A stretch of DNA of 64,000 nt from Xylona heveae TC161. Taxonomy: Eukaryota > Ascomycota > Xylonomycetes > Xylonales > Xylonaceae. The position numbers and the translations under genes are program-made. Each line of letters opens with the position of its first letter. Position 1 is the stretch's first letter. Of this stretch, positions 13,005-25,003 are shown in pieces. Under the pieces are notes generated by a model. That model worked only from the letters and a program-made list of their open reading frames with translations. It did no database searches and had not been told where the DNA came from. Location of the stretch: the NCBI RefSeq assembly GCF_001619985.1, contig NW_017264195.1:1922001-1986000 (forward strand). Direction: 5' to 3'.

Positions 13005-13614
13005 CTATGATGATGCTGCCTGAGCTTGTTGTGCCTGCTGCTGGTATAGTGTCTGAATTCGAATGATCTGCGATTTCTTAGTAGATTGCCAGGAGAATCG
13101 CTTCAAGGCGAGCTTACCGCAATCTTCTTCTCTTCAATCTTGCCCTGGGCCTCATTCAGATTCTTCTCGATGCGTGCACTTTTAAATCGTAAGCATGTTG
13201 TAGAAAGGAAACATTACAGCCCCAACGGAATTTGAACATCGAGACACATACATTTCTTTCTCGATGAAAGATAAACGGCCTTCTACAGCCGATACTGCTT
13301 CAGTTTTGTCCTGCTTGAGGAGCACCGGGCCGACCAATTTGTAGATGTTCGCATCGTCACTGAGGTTTGAGAATTCCTGCATCAAGTTGATCAGCCACCG
13401 ACCGTTGATTGGTACACATTGACAATGCTAACCGTCTGGACGCCTTTGTTCTCCTGGAGCTGCGATTCAAGCTTCTGACGTGCCTCAACGGTGGATTGAA
13501 GCTCTGTAAAAATTGTTAGCAGTTACTTCCGAAGCGGCTGAAACAGTCCTCACCAAGCTGGAGCTTCTGGTAATCTTCAGTCAAAGACTGTAGTTGCTTT
13601 TGCATCTCGGCCAT
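13005..13614 (-). CDS. yke2: Prefoldin subunit 6
   Basis: Prefoldin is the hexameric cytosolic chaperone that hands nascent actin and tubulin to the CCT chaperonin; subunit 6 (Yke2) is one of its beta-type subunits. Five exons read 13614-13554, 13503-13433, 13376-13252, 13178-13118 and 13076-13005, giving 129 aa, the usual family size. All phases match. The start is MAEMQKQLQSLTEDYQKLQL (first coiled coil), followed by LQSTVEARQKLESQLQEN. The beta-hairpin core NIYKLVGPVLLKQDK and the second coiled coil RIEKNLNEAQGKIEEKK come next, and a Gln-rich tail ends it. Introns are very short (41-73 nt); the 13432 donor is GTTAGC, a weak but usable site. The gene is divergent from vps4, 480 bp apart. 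Confidence 0.92.
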
Positions 13615-14094
13615 TTTTAAAATAAAATTCTCTTCGCAAGGGTACGAGTTGCCGCCAGGGATCGTCAGGGACTTTGGACGGGGTGCGTTTGTGAATTGAG
13701 TGTCTGGACTCCGAAAGTGTGTCCTTTTAGCGGGGCGTGACGTGCCAAGCTCCCGCTAGGCGGCATCATGTTGATATGGGGCCGTTGCCTCAAACAACAG
13801 CTTTGATTCAACAAAACGATCGTTCATCTGACCACGCAAACAAATTGTGTCTGGGTAAGCTTCTGCGCACAATATATGGATATACACTATATTCTGTGCT
13901 AGTTCTTGAGGCATCACCGTGATGCTAACAATAGCACTTCCAGCTTTCCTTCGTCGCTCTACCCCGCGCAGCTCTTTCTACCGCTCGCGCTATAGCTTTT
14001 ACCCGCTGGCCTCTCTTTTACCCGCTCACTCGACATTTGATCTCACTTAGATTACTGTTTTGCGGTCGCCGGGTTCCGTATATCTCTGCCGGTC
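13615..14094. promoter_or_regulatory. Divergent promoter region of prefoldin 6 and vps4
   Basis: 480 bp between the two start codons, presumed to hold both promoters. It has CT-rich stretches near 13945-14030 just before the vps4 start. No specific site could be assigned. Confidence 0.5.
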
Positions 14095-15739
14095 ATGAGC
14101 AATACAGACTTTCTCGGTCGGGCGATAGATGTCGTGAAGAAGGCGATAGAGAACGACACCGCGGGCGAATATGAGAAGGCCTACCAGCTATATTATCAAG
14201 CTTGTGCGTACCTTGTGCGCTGCAATTGCTCGAAGAAGGGCTGAAACTGACTTTCATTGACATAGTGGAGTTGTTTATGTTGGCTCTGAAATGTAGGCTT
14301 CCCATCACTTTCAATTGCCTTCTTCTTCTGACCAGGTATCTCGCGCGTCTTTAGGGGAGAAAAATGCAAAGTCCAAGGAAATGATTCGATCCAAGGCGGG
14401 CGAGTATATGGAACGGGCCGAGAAACTCAAAAATCATTTAGCGGAAAGCGACAAAGGGAATCGCAGGAAACCTAGCGCTATAGGCGCAAATGGCAAAGTT
14501 TCTGGCGGTGGTGGCAAGGGAAAGTACGTGGAGATCTTGTTACATGTTCGAGCAAGGATGGGCAGTGGTATAATTATTCAGAGGGCTAACTCTGATTTTT
14601 GCCTCACGATAGGGAGGATGAGGATGAAGACCCGGACGCGAAAAAGCTAAGAGGGGCCCTTGCCGGTGCAATCCTCACCGACAAGCCAAACGTGAAATGG
14701 GAAGATGTGGCCGGCCTTGAGTCAGCAAAGGAAGCTTTGAAAGAGGCTGTCATTTTACCGATCAAATTCCCTCATCTCTTCACCGGAAAGCGTCAACCAT
14801 GGAAGGGTATCTTGTTGTACGGACCACCAGGTACCGGTAAAAGTTATCTCGCGAAGGCCGTTGCAACAGAAGCAAACAGCACATTCTTTAGTGTCAGCAG
14901 TAGTGACCTTGTTTCGAAATGGATGGGAGAAAGTGAACGGTAAGCGTCGGGACCTATTCGATTTTGGAGAGGGAAAATTTACTAATTATCACTTAGTCTT
15001 GTGAAGCAGCTGTTTAACATGGCAAGAGAAAATAAGCCTTCAATCATTTTCATCGATGAAGTTGATGCTCTCTGTGGGCCTCGAGGAGAAGGTGAATCGG
15101 AAGCTTCTCGTCGTATCAAAACAGAATTGCTCGTGCAGATGGATGGTGTTGGTCGTGACTCTAGGGGTGTGCTTATCTTGGGGGCAACAAACATCCCCTG
15201 GCAACTAGATGCGGCTATCCGAAGACGATTCCAACGTCGAGTGCATATCAGCTTGCCCGACATGCCTGGGAGGATGAAAATGTTTGAGATGGCCGTCGGA
15301 TCAACCCCTTGCGAGCTGAAGCCGGCAGATTACAAGACATTAGCCCAGATGACCGAAGGGTATTCCGGCAGTGATATCAGCATTGCTGTTCAGGACGCTC
15401 TGATGCAACCGGTCCGCAAAATTCAGACGGCAACCCATTACAAGAAGGTCAGTGTGATTGGAAGTCCGCATGCTATATACTTCGAAAGGGGAAACACAAC
15501 TAATGCCGCTGCTACAGGTCATTGTTGATGGCGCCGAGAAGCTGACGCCGTGCTCACCTGGTGATCAAGGGGCCGCTGAAATGGATTGGACTGCAGTGGA
15601 CTCCGATAAGCTCCTCGAACCCCCACTGACGCTGAAAGACTTTGTGAAGGCTGTTAAAGGCTCAAGGCCAACGGTCAGCGCTGAGGATCTCAATAGAAGT
15701 GCGGAATGGACCAAAGAATTTGGAAGTGAAGGCGCATAA
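14095..15739 (+). CDS. vps4: Vacuolar protein sorting ATPase Vps4
   Basis: Vps4 is the AAA ATPase that disassembles ESCRT-III on endosomes and at other membrane-scission sites. Six exons read 14095-14203, 14266-14292, 14355-14523, 14613-14939, 14997-15447 and 15518-15739, giving 434 aa, the normal length. The N-terminal MIT domain starts [20 protein letters not shown] and runs through the spliced [18 protein letters not shown]. After a flexible, acidic linker comes the AAA cassette: Walker A GPPGTGKS near 172-179, Walker [11 protein letters not shown] with D231/E232, and the arginine-finger region [11 protein letters not shown]. The C-terminus ends with the beta-domain and the C-terminal helix ([15 protein letters not shown]). 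The 27-nt second exon is supported by exact phase and by restoring the MIT helix. All functional residues that I can check are present. Confidence 0.96.
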
Positions 15740-15975
15740 AAATGTCCCCGTCCTTATTCATAGTTCCTTTTTTTTTCTGTTGTTGTTAATCGTGGCGTTT
15801 CATTTTCCCGTCATTTACCCCGTTCTCTGTTAATCACAAAGTGCATGCCCGTGTTTATGGCTTACATGCTGGCATCTTTAGATTTCGGAAACCCTTGTTG
15901 TTCTAACTCGTCTTTGTATCTACAAATATCCGCTCAAGTTTGACACAAATTCTTCAATTCTCAAAGAGATATAAG

Positions 15976-17514
15976 TCACAAAAATATTTCCACCTCTTCG
16001 CCATCAGAGTCGTCATCGTTTCTGATCTTAAATTTGAGTCCAGGGCATATCTCGTTAAGATATTTGGAGTCAAATCCATCTGTGTCACTTCCTGTCACCT
16101 CACACATGGTGAGGTTCGGTAGCTTTTCATCCCTGTGGATAGCGAGATCTGTCAATAATGGAACAAGACGCCCATCACAACGAGCAAGTGACAGCGTCTT
16201 TAAAGATGGCGGCAAAAGACCCTGAAGAGTTGCTCTCGGTATCGGAGTGTCATCCCACTTGGCATCGTCGTCACTATCGCCTTCGATTTCGCTTTCATTT
16301 TCACTCTCACTTTCGGTGTCGCTTCAGGCATTATCGAATCGGACGAGACACGGCTGCTCAATGTGGAGAGTCTCTAGCTTTGACCAGTGTCTGAGCGAGC
16401 CAATTGTCAGGTCCTCAATGACGCCGGAATCGTTCTCCTCCTCATAGTCCTCGCCATATTCATCAAGGAGACTACTATACGAGATTCTCAATGTCTTTAT
16501 CATCTTCTCTCTCGATTCTAGGCTCTCCCTGATTTCACTGGCTTTGATGCATATCTCCGAGCCCACCTCATCGAAGGGTGTTTCATCGACCTCGTAAACG
16601 AAATGCTGAAGACGTGGACAAAGGCCTATGAGGCCTTTGACTCCTTCGATTTTCAAGTCGCAGAAATCTAACATGAGGGCGCTAAGGAAAGGATAGCCTC
16701 CGTCATGAAGTTTCTCCCACCAATTCCCGTCGAAGTAGTCGCTCGCTCCTTCTAGGGTCAGAACTTCTATATTTGGAGTTGCAAGTAATGGGCAGATTTT
16801 GCTCATTGATTTTTCCCTGTCTTCTAGCGCTATCACCTGGAGCGCTTTCAAATCCTCGAAGCGAGGAATGCTGGACTGTGAAGATTTGTTGCGGGATTCG
16901 GATAATATCATTTGTGTGAGTGCGGCTTGCTCGAATCTGCTCCATCTGTACCCCCACATTCTGTAGAGTTCGAGTGTGATGCTTTCCAATTTTGGCATCC
17001 TCGTAAGCAATAGCGCGAGCAACGCATCGAACACTTTTATGAAGTCGTCTTTCCTATAGAGGGCGCCTTTCGAATCCTCCCGACATCCTTCCATCAAGAT
17101 CTCTATCCATTGTTTCTCATTATCGGGTAGATTCAGCGATTTCACCATGTCAGTGAACATGGTATCAGCCTCTTTGAGATATGATGATTTGTAAGGTTCC
17201 TCATCCTGTTGTTGAGATATGTCCTCTTCAAAAACAAGTTCAGGTTTCATTTCTAGGATGTGAAGTCGTTTCACATGATGACCTAGCTCTGGTCGTTCCC
17301 AGAACGTGCGCAAGAGTGTCACAAACCCTGGTACAAGTCGATATGATGAGCATGTGAATGTAGAATAGTATATGGGCTCAATCACATGCTGGAAAGTCTT
17401 CGAAACAGAGCGCAGAGATCCAAAGCCATTCTTCCGAGAGTAGGATTGATAGTAGGGAACCCATAATATAATCTCCCGGACAATCTCCACTGGCAGGTCT
17501 TCGAATCGCGCCAT
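15976..17514 (-). CDS. F-box protein with in-frame TGA (or tiny intron)
   Basis: An F-box protein of the type with leucine-rich-like tail. From ATG 17514 the frame opens with MARFEDLPVEIVREIILWVP (the F-box) and runs 396 codons to a TGA at 16326-16324. The same frame then stays open for another 115 codons to a stop at 15976, through an Asp/Glu/Ser-rich linker and an LRR-like piece (PPSLKTLSLARCDGRLVPLL). The most likely reading is one gene of about 500 aa. Either the TGA is a real nonsense change or assembly error, or it sits inside a 42-nt intron (16351-16310, GTGTCT...AAAG), which is a multiple of three and keeps the frame. That donor is poor and no clear branch site is visible. No paralogue or substrate can be named. 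Confidence 0.65.
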
Positions 17515-18075
17515 TGCAACAATACGCGTCGGAGGTAAGCAGCGATGGCAACAATTCCGGCTTGTTGCAAATTTTTTGTGCCAATGATATTTTCCAGACA
17601 CCAGGAAACCAAATAGAATAATATGTGAAAATTACAACAAAATGTCAAGAATTATTCAAAATCGAATTTGCTTGAGAAGCAACTGGCTGGAAAATGTTCT
17701 GGTGTTTCTTGATTCTGTATGCCTCCTGTTGCGTACCGTACCGGCGGTTACAACACGCGACGTGTTTCGGGCCGCGTTAGAAAGCGGGAAGAACCCCAGA
17801 CTAGGTTATCTTATCAATCAAGTCTTTGTGCCAAGAGTGTGTATTTAACTGATATTGGGTTCGATTCCTAATGGCGCTGGTCCAATGGTGGAGTTGGTTG
17901 TACCGTTTTCTGTCTTAACCCATTTCAGGAGTCTGGCGTCAGCAGCTACACAGGAGCTCATGCCCTGAGGCAGTCAGACCACACAAACATTGCAGTAATG
18001 ATGAACCATTACTAGACTCTGCGAAGAAAGGTTCAACCAGGACTGTTTGAGTATACTCTAAATCATTCCTGTGAC
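17515..18075. other. Divergent intergenic region
   Basis: 560 bp between the second F-box gene and prenylcysteine oxidase, presumed to carry both promoters. A short tRNA D-loop-like string near 17870-17900 has no matching downstream arms. Nothing else is evident. Confidence 0.5.
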
Positions 18076-19942
18076 ATGTTTCTTGGCAAGTCCTTGCTTG
18101 TTCTGGGCCTGTTGCAGGCTTCATTCGGGCACGCTTACCAAGACAATGATGAACCACAGACGGTCTTGTCTGATCAGGCCGTTAAGAGAGTAGCTATCAT
18201 CGGTACGTGTTCACTGTTGAATATATGAAATTGATTCATTTGAAATATCTTATGATTCGAAAGACCTTGGGTGCTGTTCTGATATTAACGCTATTGTTCT
18301 AGGCGCTGGAGCTGGCGGAGCTTCTGCAGCTTACCACCTGGACAAATACGCCCAGGTTGCCGGTATAAAAGCAAACATTACCGTATTTGAGCGGTCGTCA
18401 CATGTCGGTGGCCGTTCAACAACTGTGAATGTCTTTGACGATCTATCTGAGCCGGTGGAGCTTGGAGCTTCCATCTTTGTCAAGGTCAACAAGATCCTGG
18501 TGACAGCAGCAGAGGAGCTTGGTCTTACCGTCAGTTCAGCAGACCTGCATCGCCCAAAGGAGTCATCATCCCAACTTGGTGTCTGGGACGGCGAGCGAAT
18601 TGTGTTCTCTCAAGACGACAATGGCTATTCGTGGTGGAATATCGCCAAGCTTCTCTGGAAATATGGCTGGGCTCCAATTCGGACGCAGAACCTCATGCAA
18701 GAAATCGTGGGCAAGTTTCTTAAGATGTACGACGAGCCCTATTTCCCATGGCAGTCCCTATCGCAAGTCTCTTATGACCTGGGCTTGACCGCTGTAACGT
18801 CGGAGACGGGTGCCCAATTTCTCGAATCCAAGAACATTCTTCCACCCTTTTCGACCGAGATCATCCAGGCCAGCACTCGAGTCAATTATGCGCAGAACTT
18901 GCCTTTCATCCATGGTCTGGAAACCATGGTCTGCATGGCAACCGATGGTGCCATGGCTGTTCAGGGCGGGAATTGGCGGATTTTTGACGGGATGATTAAA
19001 GCCGCTCACGCACAGGTGAAGCTCGACACGAAAGTGACAGATGTCATTTATCAGCACGATGGGACTTATGTTATCTCCTCTGCTTCATCTCCCTCCTCTC
19101 TCTCCAAGGACTTTGCTACTGAGCCCGAGGATACGATCAATGAGACATTCGACACCGTCATCCTTGCTACGCCGCTTCAATTCTCCAATATCAACCTAGA
19201 TGCCCCTCTGATTGAGAAACGCCCCGACAAGATCCCTTATGTGACGCTACATGTGACACTCCTTTCTTCACCGCACAGGCTTTCTGCTGAGGCTTTTAAT
19301 CTCCCAGCCGGCTCTTCTTCCGTGCCGGAAATCATCCTCACGACGCTTCCCAAGGAGACCAAGCCCGAGGAGCGCGCGGCAGGCGTTGGTCCCGCAGGGT
19401 TCTTCAGCATCAGCACGCTCCGCAGCGTGAGGAACCATGCCGTAGATCCTCCGCGAAAAGAGTATTTGTATAAAATCTTTTCGCCGCATCCTGTCAACGC
19501 TACGTTCCTGGGACATATCCTCGGTCTTTCTGAGCCTCCTGTCTTACCTGACCCGCCAGTTTCTCAAGACGTTTCTGAAGATGAGGTGCAAGAAGGATCG
19601 ACGGCAAAGCCAGCAGTGACAGCAGCGCAACCGAGTGGCGACGTCACCTGGATATATCGTAAGGCATGGCATTCCTACCCATATCTCTATCCGCGGGTTA
19701 CGTTTGATGAGCCCTTGCTGGGCAATAGTCTGTATTACACGAGTGGAATCGAGAGCTTCATCAGCACAATGGAGACTAGTGCGCTCGCAGGCATGAATGT
19801 CGCGCGTCTTCTTGCTGATTCTTGGCTGGGCAAGACTCCGTCTTCTTCCTCGTCGTCTTCGCCGCCGTCTTCTGCGGATCACAAAGACGCAGTCACGCAA
19901 GATGCCGCATCAAGTAAAAAGACTGTCGCTGCCGAGCTTTGA
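18076..19942 (+). CDS. Prenylcysteine oxidase family protein
   Basis: Prenylcysteine oxidases are FAD enzymes that cleave the thioether bond of farnesyl- or geranylgeranyl-cysteine released from degraded prenylated proteins, usually in lysosomal or secretory compartments. Exons are 18076-18202 and 18303-19942, giving about 588 aa. The start MFLGKSLLVLGLLQASFGHA is a signal peptide. The dinucleotide-binding motif VAIIGAGAGGASAAYHL follows at about residues 39-55 and spans the intron. Next comes VFERSSHVGGRSTT, the second FAD-contact motif, and the family core (PVELGASIFVKVNKIL). The C-terminus holds the substrate domain and an added Ser-rich, probably disordered tail (near 19838-19900). This family also includes plant farnesylcysteine lyase; the exact substrate here is inferred. 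Confidence 0.88.
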
Positions 19943-20063
19943 ATTTTATTTTATATTCAATTCTACCATTTCGTCTTCTTGTCTCCTCTCTCTTTCCTTT
20001 TGCTTGCATTTATTCTCATCATTCTCATTTTCAAGGTACCTGTCGTGGGCTGTTGTAATCCTG

Positions 20064-20066
<3 letters not shown>

Positions 20067-20097
<31 letters not shown>
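20067..20097 (+). repeat. (CT)n microsatellite
   Basis: A pure dinucleotide CT tract lies in the 3' flank of the prenylcysteine oxidase gene. Confidence 0.95.
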
Positions 20098-20102
<5 letters not shown>

Positions 20103-20396
20103 CCTCGTATTAATTCATAGCGCTATTACTTATGTTCTTCAGATAGTCTCTGATATCTACTCTTTACTAGCCACGTTGATGCTACAACGATGACAACGAC
20201 AATGCCAAATGATATTCACTGAACATTCTATATTTCATTACTTTTATATCTTATTCTTATATCTCATTGATTCCAACTCATATGTACTCCTGCCGCAACA
20301 ACATATACATATGTATTTCAGTGTTTAAAAAAAACAAAAAAGGAGGGGCGGGGGGAGGCCGCTATGCAGAAGAATTAAACCACGCAGAACGCTAGA

Positions 20397-21768
20397 TCAT
20401 AAATTCGCGACCTCGCCCCTCCAGCCCCATCCCCCCACGGCGTTCTCCCCTATCGTCTTCATGCCCGACGCTTCGCATATCTGTATCACAATGTCGCGCA
20501 CCGCGCACACACTCTCGACCGTCGCGCCGTTGTTCACTGCGCCTTTTAGATGGCCTTTGAGTTGCGGGTTTACCTTTTTTTTTTCCCTGTCAGCTATCTT
20601 TCTTGTTTATCTAGTTTATATCTTCTGCCCGGGCTGTTTTTGTCTCTCCGGTCTAAAAACACTCTCGGGAATTTGGGTAAGTCCTGATGGCGTTTGGGGT
20701 TGTCCGGCGCGAGAAGGATACAGTGCAGAAATGCAGAGATAAAAATGGTAGAGAAAAAAAGGCAGCCACCGATATCCAAGAAGGGGATCAGGAGAAGGAA
20801 AGGAAAGGAAATACGTACATCCTGCGGAATCAGCCCCGCAATAAGCACATAACTGCTCTCTTCGGCGCTCAGCACGTTCGTGTTGCTGAGAATGTACCCG
20901 TACATGAGCCGCGCCGTGACGCCGAGATCCTCGGTCCCCGAGCGGTCCATCTGGCCCATGACCCGCTTGGAAATCTTGCCGTAGACTCGGTCGAAGAAAC
21001 CCTGGCCGCGGTGCAGGATCTGCGAGCTCGGCATGTCGTATAGCTCGACGGGCCGCATGGTCGGGGAGTAGCCCATGGGGTCGTCGAGCAGGGAGGGCGG
21101 GGTGGCGCTTTTGAGGGAGAGGAGAGCGTTGATTGCCTGTGGGGAGTTAGATTTGTGTACGGTTTGTACCGGGAGGGGTTGTTTGGGGGTCAAATGATAT
21201 ATTTGTTTTTTTATTTTCTTTTTTGTAAGTCTGGGGGAGAGTGAAATTTGACAATTGACATGAGGCATAATACGTAGAACAAAATAAGAAAGGGAGGTGG
21301 ACATGTAGCATAAAAAAGTTGAATGAATTGAAAAGTGGGTTGGCGTAACGCGCATAAACAGGTAAAACAAAATACCAAAAAAATGAAGCAAATGTAGAAA
21401 AAGAGGCAACGAAGCAACGAAATGGTAAAGTGAATCAAAGGTACCTTTGGCAGTCCGCATATCGGCGCAGATTTAATCAATGCTTCTCGCATCCTGCGCG
21501 CAATCTGTAGAGCCTGGATTTGCGTCGTTTGCTGCTCTGCTTCTGACGCCTTGGATGACCCCTGGTGTGGCGCATGTTGAGAGTTACTCAAGTTCACATC
21601 AAGATTCGCGTCCTTTTCCAGCGCGTATCGAAGCACTTTGGGAATTTCGTCGGGCCGGTTGATCGTCGAGAGCGTCACGCCGGCAATGTAATACCACGTG
21701 TTGGGGGGCAGGCGGGGATGTGTGCGTATCGAGGAGAGCAGGGACGGCGTTATTATGGATGTGGCCAT
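20397..21768 (-). CDS. Carboxymuconolactone decarboxylase-like (AhpD-fold) protein
   Basis: The AhpD/CMD fold includes gamma-carboxymuconolactone decarboxylases and alkylhydroperoxidases. Exons are 21768-21445, 21136-20819 and 20573-20397, all in phase 0, giving 272 aa. It starts MATSIITPSLLSSIRTHPRL and continues with WYYIAGVTLSTINRPDEIP. The last exon, VNPQLKGHLKGAVNNGATVE followed by RDIVIQICEASGM, is the conserved helical part of the fold (the GHxxGAxxNGAT-type segment). I see no Cys-x-x-Cys redox pair of classical AhpD, so a peroxidase role is not supported. Introns of 308 and 245 nt are long for this window. Fungal members of this family are mostly uncharacterised; the substrate is unknown. 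Confidence 0.82.
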
Positions 21769-24296
21769 GCTTATTGTATATTTTATTTTCCTCTTTCCAC
21801 TTTTTCTGCAATAGGTGTTGTGCTGGAGATGTTGTGCGGACTTGGAGATGTGGGATAGGATAGTCTATAAGGTGGCTTATGGTAGTCTTCCTGTGGGATA
21901 GGCGGAGAGAAACATGTGATGAGGGACAGTAGTAGAAGTGCTAGTAGGGTTATGTGGGAGATGAGAATGATCAGAGAGATAAAGTGTATGATGAAAGGGT
22001 CAGCGAAGATGTTAGGTGTATAGAGAGGATATATAAGGTAGTAGTTTCAACTAAAGTGCATGTCCTTATTTGAAGCTACCGCTTGGTGCTGGTGAACTGA
22101 CAACGTGAGCTCGGTAAGGCACGGGCGGTTAAGTCGGGATGTTTAGGCGCGTGGTGTAGGGTGGTGTAGTGGGGCAATCTAAGTAGATTATGGTAGTTTT
22201 TTATATCAATGCTCTTTTCATTGTAATAATGTTAAAATTGAAATATGAATAGATCATTGAATAATTAAATGATTGAATTAAAACTAGGGAGCATTACAAG
22301 ACCTTAATGTGTTTACTGCTAGTAGAGTATAACTAACAATTATAAAGGATTGGTTATATCTTGATAATATCCATACATAAATAGTATAATCTGTCTCTAA
22401 TTTAAATAAAAAATAAAAAATAAAAAATAAAAAATAAAAAATAAAAATCTGTTTATTAACTCACTCCAATGATAATCTACTATTCCTCAATCAATACTAC
22501 AGTTAGAAATAATTAAAAGCAAAAGAGTATGGAATGCATTGGCTGAAAACACGGGTTCGCATGGAGGATGCGTTGTTCGCTGACATAATCTGCATGACGG
22601 GTTTGAGTTTAGCGTGATTGGGCCACATTGGATTGATCCCTGTACCCCACTAACGCCACCGCCTACGCCGCCGCTAGCCAGTTGTGGGACTAGCGCGAAG
22701 CAGTCTAGATGGAATCAGATGAAACGACGACCAAAGATCAAATAAATATACGGGTTTTTTGGGTATTATGATGACCCAACAGTTAAAATGTGTAATTAAA
22801 AGAAATACAAGAAAGTGGATATGTGAGAGAGAAGTTGTTTGCGTCATTGCTGCTGGGATACCCAAAAGGGTTAGGGTTGCCCCAGACTGGCAGAATGGGC
22901 GAGACCTCTGTGCTGCAAGTTTGAATGAAGATGCCGCACAGGAGTAACATTAATATCGGCCCACGTCTAATCGCGTAGCTTCTAGTGGCATTGTTTGTAC
23001 CTGAATGTCGGAGTTTCATCTCGTCGAGAGCATTATCATCAACTATATTGCATCCTTTCTCGGGTGTTGACATACATATGGATCGATAAAGATCATGATC
23101 TGAAACATGCTGAACAACATCTCCATGTCTATCTTTGTCTGTTGTTCCTCTGTGTCGGGCCAACAACATCCCTCTTGTCCGTGCTCTCACCTACTGCAGG
23201 ATACAAGAATCTCTGCAGTGACTTCCGGAAAAAGTGCCGCGTGCCAATGCTTTTTGTGAGCAGAGCGGGTTAACTCAACTTCTCTGCCATTCGACCACAC
23301 AAGCAATGTTGTTGACCCGAGCTATTCGGTCCTGCTTGTCTCTCTTTTCCTCTTGCCTCTTCCCTCTTACTCTCTCGCTCTCTCTCTCTCTCTCTTCTCG
23401 TCTGGTTATTTGACCATGTCACTCCCTCCCTCCCATACATTCAACACACACACACACAAGCACATGGAGACAGAGACATCCGCTTATTTCCCGCCCCAAA
23501 CTCTGAAATATTCTTAATGAAACTTGAAGCTCCCCCCGTTCTCAATCGTGTAGCCAATGTGTTTGCCGTAGTCTCTTGTCTTTCCCATCCCATCCCATCC
23601 CCCGTTCTCGTGTAGCTGCCCCCATTCTCATCTTTTTCCTAATGAATCGCTGTTCCCCCCCCCCATTCCCATTCTGCCCCGTCTTCTTTCCTTTCCACGG
23701 ATGTTCCTCTTCCCCCACCCCCCCTTCCCCTTCTTCTCTCGTCTTTTATATCCTTCTTCCCTTGCCTTCTCTTAGTAGCCTTTTTCTTGTCTCTCGCATC
23801 TTAATTCTCCTCTTCCTTCTTCCCTCTCTCCTCTTTCTTTTCTTTTCTTCTTCTTCATCCTCTTCATCCTCTTCTTCTTCATTCTCTCTCTCTCCTTCAT
23901 CATCTCCATTCCTAGATCTGTCTTTCGCTGTCCGTCGGATGATTTAGCGAACCATCAAACTTTGGTGTACTCTCTCGCCAACAACAATTGTCTACTTTGA
24001 AGCTATTCTCACCCCCTACCATTGTCACAAGATCTCCGCCCCCCCCCCCAAATTTCCCACGTTGAAGCCATCGCCACATTCTGTGCCAACGTGGAAGCCT
24101 GATTGTACCCATTATCCACCATAGTCAGGGATACTTACTCCATCATCATCATCATCATTCACTATCAGAATTGTTTTCAATATTCACCTTTGGAGGTCTA
24201 ATCTCCCCCATTTCTCTCGCTTGACGGATTTATCCCCACGATTATCATCTTTTCACTTGTTCTTGGGGTGCGAAGTTGGTGAGCGCTATAGCAATA
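21769..24296. other. Large divergent intergenic region with an AT-rich island
   Basis: About 2.5 kb between two divergent genes. 22190-22520 is strongly AT-rich with a heptamer tandem repeat. 23340-23960 is pyrimidine-rich (CT, CA and poly-C tracts) and is the likely leader/promoter of hpc2. The open frames at 22674-23273 and 23576-23947 are low complexity or unrecognised. Downstream of 24150 a CAT repeat precedes the hpc2 start. Confidence 0.6.
22407..22447 (+). repeat. Tandem repeat, 7-bp unit TAAAAAA
   Basis: T residues fall every seven bases at 22407, 22414, 22421, 22428, 22435 and 22442, giving about six copies inside the AT-rich island. Confidence 0.92.
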
Positions 24297-24617
24297 ATGT
24301 CGTCTCGGCAAATGGACGATGGAGGAGCAGACTCGTCGCCCTTGTCTACTCCTCCTCCCCTGGACCCCGAAAATAATTATCCTCCTCGGTCGGTCGCTGC
24401 ATCCTTGAATCCCAGTAATAATCATCACCATCATATCAATCACAACGATTCGTCATCCACCACTGCCGAACAGCACACGGCTGGCCGGACCACCGCCAAA
24501 CATACTTCTTCAGCCACCAGCCAACCCTCGGCAAACAACAAATCATCCAAAGCAACGTCGTCGTCGACCACCAATTCGGCCGCCCCCAAGAGGGCTTACC
24601 GGAGGAGAGACCAGCAA

Positions 24618-24653
<36 letters not shown>

Positions 24654-24970
24654 GAGCAGCCGTCCTCCACCGTTTCGACAAGCGACACGATTCACCAAAA
24701 TAATCATGACCTCCATTCCCTCTCTTCCAATACTTCCCCCACCCTAACTCACAATAAAAATAACAACGACAGCACCACGACCTTTGAACCCAGAATCTCG
24801 AAACCCCGGAAACCTCGCGCCGCACCGACCAGTGCCAGCGCCAATCCCACGACGGCTCGCAAGAGACAAAAGACGTCGTCGTCGGACGCGTTAAGCGAAT
24901 CCAACAACAGGGCCATGCAGCATGACCCCCATCAGCCCAAGATCACCGATCTAGTGGGGTCACCACGCTT

Positions 24971-25003
<33 letters not shown>

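Noticed and set aside
17865-17905. tRNA-like string upstream of prenylcysteine oxidase
   Set aside because: Only a D-loop-like stretch; no anticodon or T arm follows at the right distance.
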